64,000 nt of DNA from Dromiciops gliroides (lineage: Eukaryota; Chordata; Mammalia; Microbiotheria; Microbiotheriidae), in assembly GCF_019393635.1 (NCBI RefSeq), contig NC_057863.1, positions 643,905,306-643,969,305 of the forward strand, given 5' to 3'. Numbering within the stretch: the first letter of the stretch is position 1; each line of letters opens with the position of its first letter. A model generated the notes under the pieces. The model was not told where the DNA came from, made no database searches, and was given only the letters and a program-made list of their open reading frames with translations. A program made the translations under genes and the position numbers. This document shows, piece after piece, positions 63,201-64,000 of this stretch.

Positions 63201-63717
63201 GTCACACAGCTACTGTGTCTTAGGTCAGATTTGAACTCAGGCCCTCCTGCCTTCGGGCTGGTGCTCTCTCCACTATCCAGTGCCACCTAGCTGCCCTGGG
63301 CTCTTCTATTTTTACATCCTCTCATGTTATATTCTCTTTCCAAGCCTCAGTTTCTTCATCTGTAAAGATTAGCCAACCTGGAGCAGGCTCTGCACCCAGG
63401 CTGTGTTTTCACTTGGCCCTCTTCTCTCTCCACACCAGAGCCTCCGTCGGGAGATCCAGGGGCACCGAGGCCGAGTGGAGGAGGTGCTGGAGCGAGCTGG
63501 GGCCTTGGCCTCCCTGCGCAGCCCTGAGGCTGAGGTGGTGAGCCAGGGCTTGGAGCGGCTCCAGGGCCTGTGGAGCTCCTTGCAGGAGGAGGCTGAGCGG
63601 AGGCAGCAGGTGCTGGATGCTGCCTTCCAGGTGGAGCAGTATTACTTTGATATGTCCGAGGTGGAGGCCTGGTTGGGGGAGCAGGAGCTGCTGCTGATGA
63701 GTGAAGAGACCGGCAAG
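30120..63717 (+). CDS. SPTBN4: SPTBN4 (betaIV-spectrin), N-terminal 1649 codons, 22 coding exons, 3' end beyond the window
   Basis: Known role: betaIV-spectrin crosslinks actin and, through repeats 14-15, ankyrin-G at axon initial segments and nodes of Ranvier, clustering sodium and KCNQ channels. Joined exons give one frame of 4947 bases matching human betaIV-spectrin (2564 residues) throughout. Seen: N-terminus [18 protein letters not shown]1 at about 68-170 ([16 protein letters not shown]), CH2 at about 183-287 ([16 protein letters not shown]), then spectrin repeats from about 310 to the window end, roughly 12 of the family's 17. The N-terminus before DEREAVQ is about ten residues longer than human. 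The Gly/Ala linker in exon 14 is shorter than human. All 21 internal junctions are GT-AG and keep phase. No stop or frameshift is seen. The window ends 283 bp into intron 23. Confidence 0.97.
30548..30699 (+). CDS. SPTBN4: SPTBN4 exon 3
   Basis: Acceptor tgcttcatag, donor CTG/gtaagg. Residues 67-117 ([20 protein letters not shown] to VLSGEQL), first half of CH1. Confidence 0.97.
30827..31000 (+). CDS. SPTBN4: SPTBN4 exon 4
   Basis: Acceptor cctccccag, donor CAG/gtacta. Residues 118-175, second half of CH1 ([33 protein letters not shown]). Confidence 0.97.
32121..32290 (+). repeat. Unclassified interspersed repeat, copy 2
   Basis: Second copy of the 26625-26820 family, here directly after a SINE body. 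Confidence 0.7.
33449..33593 (-). repeat. CORE-SINE (WSINE1-type), antisense
   Basis: Full antisense copy with GGGGCAATGAGGGTTAAGTG and CACCACCTAGCTGCCCCC. It sits between antisense L1 fragments. Confidence 0.9.
34615..34706 (+). CDS. SPTBN4: SPTBN4 exon 5
   Basis: Acceptor cttcgccccag, donor GCGGG/gtaggg. Residues 176-206, [20 protein letters not shown] and the start of CH2. Read-through into the intron meets TAG at once. Confidence 0.97.
35048..35100 (+). repeat. (CT)n microsatellite in SPTBN4 intron 5
   Basis: Pure CT run of about 53 bp within a longer pyrimidine-rich stretch (34870-35400). Confidence 0.95.
35406..35486 (+). CDS. SPTBN4: SPTBN4 exon 6
   Basis: Acceptor cccatcctcag, donor ACAG/gtagat. 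Codes for [20 protein letters not shown] to HRHR in CH2. Confidence 0.97.
35706..35821 (+). CDS. SPTBN4: SPTBN4 exon 7
   Basis: Acceptor catccccag, donor GAAG/gtgaag. Codes for [20 protein letters not shown] to LLDPE in CH2. Confidence 0.97.
36385..37498. repeat. SINE cluster in SPTBN4 intron 7
   Basis: Sense copy at 36385-36535. A composite at 36970-37219: full sense SINE plus A-rich linker plus 3' half-SINE, flanked by the 13-bp repeat AATGTTGCCTAGA at 36957-36969 and 37220-37232. Antisense copy at 37341-37484 between CTATCTACTACTAT (37327-37340) and CTATGTACTACTAT (37485-37498). Confidence 0.9.
37698..37810 (+). CDS. SPTBN4: SPTBN4 exon 8
   Basis: Acceptor caccctccag, donor AAAG/gtatcc. 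Codes for [20 protein letters not shown] to GKRIGK, end of CH2 and linker to repeat 1. Confidence 0.97.
37913..38100 (+). CDS. SPTBN4: SPTBN4 exon 9
   Basis: Acceptor gccggggttag, donor TCAA/gtgagg. Codes for [20 protein letters not shown] to LEKPIK, start of spectrin repeat 1. Confidence 0.97.
38243..38306 (+). repeat. (GA)n microsatellite in SPTBN4 intron 9
   Basis: Pure GA run of about 64 bp, 50 bp upstream of exon 10. Complementary to the (CT)n run of intron 5. Confidence 0.95.
38357..38474 (+). CDS. SPTBN4: SPTBN4 exon 10
   Basis: Acceptor tgtattttag, donor CAAG/gttctg. Codes for [20 protein letters not shown] to SDINK. The intron just upstream ends 50 bases after a long (GA)n array. 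Confidence 0.96.
38475..38970 (+). other. SPTBN4: SPTBN4 intron 10: G-rich degenerate repeat
   Basis: Re-uses GTTTGAGG, GGGTTTAGAGGG and GATGGTGATGGG-like words without a fixed period. No exon seen. Confidence 0.5.
38971..39129 (+). CDS. SPTBN4: SPTBN4 exon 11
   Basis: Acceptor caatccctag, donor TCAG/gtaatc. Codes for [20 protein letters not shown] to ENQRLVSQ. Confidence 0.97.
39252..39554 (+). CDS. SPTBN4: SPTBN4 exon 12
   Basis: Acceptor ctgtgcccag, donor GCAG/gtgctc. Residues 465-565, [20 protein letters not shown] to DWMEEMQ, a classic spectrin-repeat helix pattern. Confidence 0.97.
39555..40525 (+). other. SPTBN4: SPTBN4 intron 12: GA-rich tract and an antisense SINE
   Basis: 39600-39800 is purine-rich (GAGAGA/GGGAGG). 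An antisense SINE lies at 40243-40402 with the perfect 15-bp target duplication CATATGACCTCTTGG at 40228-40242 and 40403-40417. Confidence 0.9.
40526..40676 (+). CDS. SPTBN4: SPTBN4 exon 13
   Basis: Acceptor tcttcccag, donor ACAGG/gtacag. Codes for [20 protein letters not shown] to LRFSQLQ. Confidence 0.97.
40936..41125 (-). repeat. MIR-class SINE, antisense
   Basis: CCCCTCATTTTACAGATGGG, GAAACTGAGGCCCAGAGATG and AAGGTCACACAGCTAGTAAG in order. In intron 13, ahead of another repeat scrap at 41195-41240. Confidence 0.7.
41490..42408 (+). CDS. SPTBN4: SPTBN4 exon 14 (919 bp, largest here)
   Basis: Acceptor tgcccacag, donor ACAG/gtaccg. Residues about 616-921, [20 protein letters not shown] to [13 protein letters not shown]-rich and Arg/Ala/Leu-rich with several spectrin repeats. 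The glycine linker [10 protein letters not shown] is shorter than the Gly/Ala stretch in human betaIV-spectrin. Confidence 0.97.
42519..42656 (+). CDS. SPTBN4: SPTBN4 exon 15
   Basis: Acceptor cctcaccgcag, donor GCAG/gtgagc. Codes for [20 protein letters not shown] to CQDHLNS; nearly identical to human. Confidence 0.97.
42657..43434 (+). repeat. SPTBN4: SPTBN4 intron 15: degenerate minisatellite
   Basis: From about 42840 to 43410 a unit like GTTCTAAGCTCCCTTCCAAC + TCTGACATTCTGTG (about 35-45 bp) recurs some dozen times with drift. It looks like tandem growth from the end of a MIR-type SINE. A TGTGTGCCAGGCTGTGGGCG-type repeat occupies 42710-42830. Confidence 0.75.
43435..44179 (+). CDS. SPTBN4: SPTBN4 exon 16 (745 bp)
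   Basis: Acceptor gattcggtgacttag is weak in pyrimidines for this gene; donor TCAG/gtgggg. Residues 968-1216, [20 protein letters not shown] to QAHTVLHNQ, two to three spectrin repeats. Confidence 0.96.
44490..44656 (-). repeat. Long-tailed CORE-SINE (MAR1-type), antisense
   Basis: TTAGCAAAGATACTGGAGTG, TTTGCCATTTTCTTCTCCAG and AGCAACTAGCTGCCT in order. In SPTBN4 intron 16. Confidence 0.75.
44697..45085 (+). repeat. (TTCC)n-type microsatellite array abutting exon 17
   Basis: About 390 bp of TTCC/TTCT/TCCC units with internal reduplication (the block around 44714-44760 recurs at 44800-44850). It runs to within ten bases of the exon 17 acceptor and supplies its pyrimidine tract. Confidence 0.9.
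45094..45296 (+). CDS. SPTBN4: SPTBN4 exon 17
   Basis: Acceptor ctgctccaccag, donor CAAAA/gtaggg. Codes for [20 protein letters not shown] to GAQLLQ. The pyrimidine tract of the acceptor is the end of a (TCCT)n array. Read-through into the intron meets TAG at once. Confidence 0.96.
45297..47355 (+). repeat. SPTBN4: SPTBN4 intron 17: 2-kb pyrimidine-rich (TCTCTGTCTCTC)-type sequence
   Basis: Apart from a mixed window at about 46100-46350, nearly the whole intron is C/T-rich with TCTCTGTCTC words. It behaves as an extreme polypyrimidine intron and yields many spurious Ser/Leu or Arg/Glu open frames. Confidence 0.85.
47356..47446 (+). CDS. SPTBN4: SPTBN4 exon 18
   Basis: Acceptor ccgccccccag, donor GGAG/gtaagg. 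Codes for [20 protein letters not shown] to LRDCQE. Confidence 0.96.
47800..48010 (+). promoter_or_regulatory. GC-rich patch with RFX X-box-like and E-box motifs in intron 18
   Basis: GTTTCCTAGCAAC at 47842-47854 is close to the RFX X-box (GTNRCC-N-RGYAAC form), 33 bases ahead of CACGTG at 47887-47892, in a locally GC/CpG-enriched patch. It may be an enhancer or minor promoter. Confidence 0.35.
48750..49050 (+). promoter_or_regulatory. SPTBN4: Intragenic CpG island in SPTBN4 intron 18, candidate internal promoter
   Basis: CpG-dense block with a (CG)n run at about 48840-48865, no TATA box, and a good donor CGCCGCAG/gtactg (last exon base 48915). It lies 1.7 kb upstream of exon 19. Known: betaIV-spectrin has a short Sigma6 isoform of about 140 kDa lacking the actin-binding half. 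Starting at exon 19 would leave about 1250 residues, which fits that size. Confidence 0.55.
49051..50579 (+). other. SPTBN4: SPTBN4 intron 18, G-rich degenerate stretch
   Basis: Long runs of G (for example near 49080, 49310, 49555, 49935) separated by themes like CTGGCTTTGCCTGGAGTGG and TGACTTGTTTCAGTTT. Looks like drifted tandem repeats with G-quadruplex potential. No exon seen. Confidence 0.5.
50580..50726 (+). CDS. SPTBN4: SPTBN4 exon 19
   Basis: Acceptor cctgtgtgcag, donor AAAG/gtgagt. Residues 1315-1363, [20 protein letters not shown] to EWLEKIEK. First exon downstream of the intragenic CpG island; its first methionine (residue 1323) would start a protein of about 1.24 kb codons if the rest matches human. 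Confidence 0.97.
50727..52054 (+). other. SPTBN4: SPTBN4 intron 19
   Basis: Contains a MIR-class SINE (50825-50990) and a T-rich stretch of TGTGTCT/TCTTTTCC words (51500-52040). No exon seen. Confidence 0.6.
52055..52318 (+). CDS. SPTBN4: SPTBN4 exon 20
   Basis: Acceptor cttctgtgacag, donor GCAG/gtaggc. Residues 1364-1451, [20 protein letters not shown] to [10 protein letters not shown]. Confidence 0.97.
52888..53272. repeat. Inverted pair of CORE-SINEs, each with its own target-site duplication
   Basis: Antisense copy 52888-53022 (lacking part of the CORE) between 17-bp repeats CTATCCTAGCTATCTTT (52871-52887, 53023-53039). Sense copy 53132-53272 between AAGAGTACTAG (53121-53131, 53273-53283). 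They could pair as an RNA hairpin. Confidence 0.92.
54413..54520 (+). repeat. 5'-truncated CORE-SINE, sense
   Basis: Starts within the A-box region (AATCACTGGCCCTGGAATCA) and runs to AACCCCAATTGCTTAAAAAA. Confidence 0.8.
59045..59300 (+). repeat. Long-tailed CORE-SINE (MAR1-type), sense
   Basis: GGGCAACTAGGTGGCACCAT head, then GCCTCAGTTTCCTCTACTGG and CCAAGAAAACCCCAAATGGG and an AAACAACTGAACGGC end. Confidence 0.8.
59349..59500 (+). repeat. CORE-SINE (WSINE1-type), sense
   Basis: Head GGGGCAGCTAGATGGCGAAG, tail CCCCCATTGCCTAAAAAC. Confidence 0.9.
59888..60036 (-). repeat. CORE-SINE, antisense, with target-site duplication
   Basis: Flanked by the 12-bp repeat AGCTTGGTAAGC at 59876-59887 and 60037-60048. 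Confidence 0.93.
60808..61032 (+). CDS. SPTBN4: SPTBN4 exon 21
   Basis: Acceptor ctgcccacag, donor AATC/gtaagt. Residues 1452-1526, [20 protein letters not shown] to HDLEDEI. It follows the longest internal intron (8.5 kb). Confidence 0.97.
61094..61201. repeat. Near-perfect long palindrome in SPTBN4 intron 21
   Basis: Left arm AAGCATAAAATAGTGTTGAG continues through a T-run, GGCTTTC and AGATCAC. The right arm repeats this as its reverse complement with one base change and a longer A-run. The centre is a second palindrome CGTGATCACG. Arms are about 45-50 bp each, 62 bp downstream of exon 21. It could be a palindromic MITE or a fresh inverted duplication. Confidence 0.9.
61691..61780 (+). CDS. 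SPTBN4: SPTBN4 exon 22
   Basis: Acceptor cctataccag, donor CCAG/gtgggg. Residues 1527-1556, [20 protein letters not shown] to IKKNQ. Too short to show as an independent open frame. Confidence 0.96.
61952..62104 (+). repeat. CORE-SINE, sense, with perfect target-site duplication
   Basis: Flanked by the 15-bp repeat GAAAACCACATATTG, left copy at 61937-61951 (final G shared with the head) and right copy at 62105-62119. In intron 22. Confidence 0.93.
62450..62605 (+). repeat. MIR-class SINE
   Basis: GGGCCTCAGTTTCCTCATCT and TGTAAAATGGGAAAGTCGCA in order; intron 22. Confidence 0.6.
62914..63055 (+). repeat. CORE-SINE (WSINE1-type), sense
   Basis: Head GGGGGCAGCTAGGTGGTGCA, with a short deletion in the tRNA-related part; ends AATTGCCTCACCAAAAAAA. 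Confidence 0.9.
63163..63297 (-). repeat. CORE-SINE, antisense, 140 bp upstream of exon 23
   Basis: GAGGCAATCAAGGTTAAGTG to TGCCACCTAGCTGCCCT. Inverted relative to the copy at 62914. Confidence 0.88.
63439..63717 (+). CDS. SPTBN4: SPTBN4 exon 23 (last in window)
   Basis: Acceptor ctccacaccag, donor CAAG/gtttgc. Residues 1557-1649, [20 protein letters not shown] to [10 protein letters not shown], about the 12th-13th spectrin repeat. Confidence 0.96.
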
Positions 63718-64000
63718 GTTTGCCTGGGATCCTGGGGCTGGCCAGAGAGAGGGGATTTCTGGGGCCCTGGAGAAGAGGAGGGAGCAGGGAGGCCAGTGAG
63801 CCTTCCCCTTCACCCTCATTATAGCCCTTTCACAGCCACAAAAAGGAAGGGAGAAAGCTATGCATGGCAGAGGGGTCAGAGTTCAGGACTTGGAGTCAGG
63901 AAGACCTGGGTTCAAATTCTGCCTTTGACTCTCCCTAGCTGCATGCCCCTGGACAAGGTCCTTGTTCTCTCTGACCCTCAGCTTCCTTCTCTGTCCATTA
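63718..64000 (+). other. SPTBN4: Start of SPTBN4 intron 23
   Basis: Opens with gtttgc. 63870-63990 is a MIR-type SINE (TCAGGACTTGGAGTCAGGAA, TTCAAATTCTGCC). The next exon lies outside the window. Confidence 0.8.

Overview
The window is genomic DNA of a mammal, almost certainly a marsupial and probably Australidelphian. It carries single-copy vertebrate genes with GT-AG introns and CpG islands. About 28 copies of a tRNA-derived CORE-SINE are present (head GGGGCAGCTAGGTGG, core CTAGCTGTGTGACCCTGGGCAAGTCACTTAA), together with MAR1/MIR-type relatives and marsupial-type L1 3' ends. The species cannot be settled from the sequence alone.

Gene order matches human 19q13.2: SERTAD1 (minus, cut by the window start), SERTAD3 (minus), BLVRB (minus, five coding exons, complete) and SPTBN4 (plus, cut by the window end). 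SERTAD1 and SERTAD3 are small SERTA-domain transcription co-regulators. BLVRB is the cytosolic NADPH-dependent flavin/biliverdin-IXbeta reductase. SPTBN4 is betaIV-spectrin, the ankyrin-G-linked membrane skeleton of axon initial segments and nodes of Ranvier. They are neighbours by synteny, not a functional operon.

Layout: 1-317 SERTAD1 5' coding part; 680-1640 its CpG island; 3.5-7.3 kb SERTAD3 with a GC-rich promoter near 7.25 kb; 7.7-7.9 kb a second CCAAT/CpG promoter-like patch on the plus strand; 9.2-14.1 kb BLVRB; 14.1-19.4 kb repeat-rich intergenic DNA; 19.4-20.1 kb CpG island and presumed non-coding exon 1 of SPTBN4; 30.1-63.7 kb 22 coding SPTBN4 exons. Joined, these exons give 1649 codons in one unbroken frame: the actin-binding CH1-CH2 pair and roughly the first 12 spectrin repeats. 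The ankyrin-binding repeats, C-terminal repeats and PH domain lie beyond the window.

Points worth checking: an intragenic CpG island in SPTBN4 intron 18, just ahead of the exon from which a ~140 kDa (Sigma6-like) isoform would start; a GC-AG intron and a one-codon insertion next to the catalytic histidine in BLVRB; a possible in-frame upstream start in SERTAD3; a ~108-bp near-perfect palindrome in SPTBN4 intron 21; complementary (CT)n and (GA)n tracts bracketing SPTBN4 exons 6-9; and degenerate tandem arrays filling several introns. I found no undescribed gene system; the locus is an ordinary vertebrate gene cluster with unusual intron content.
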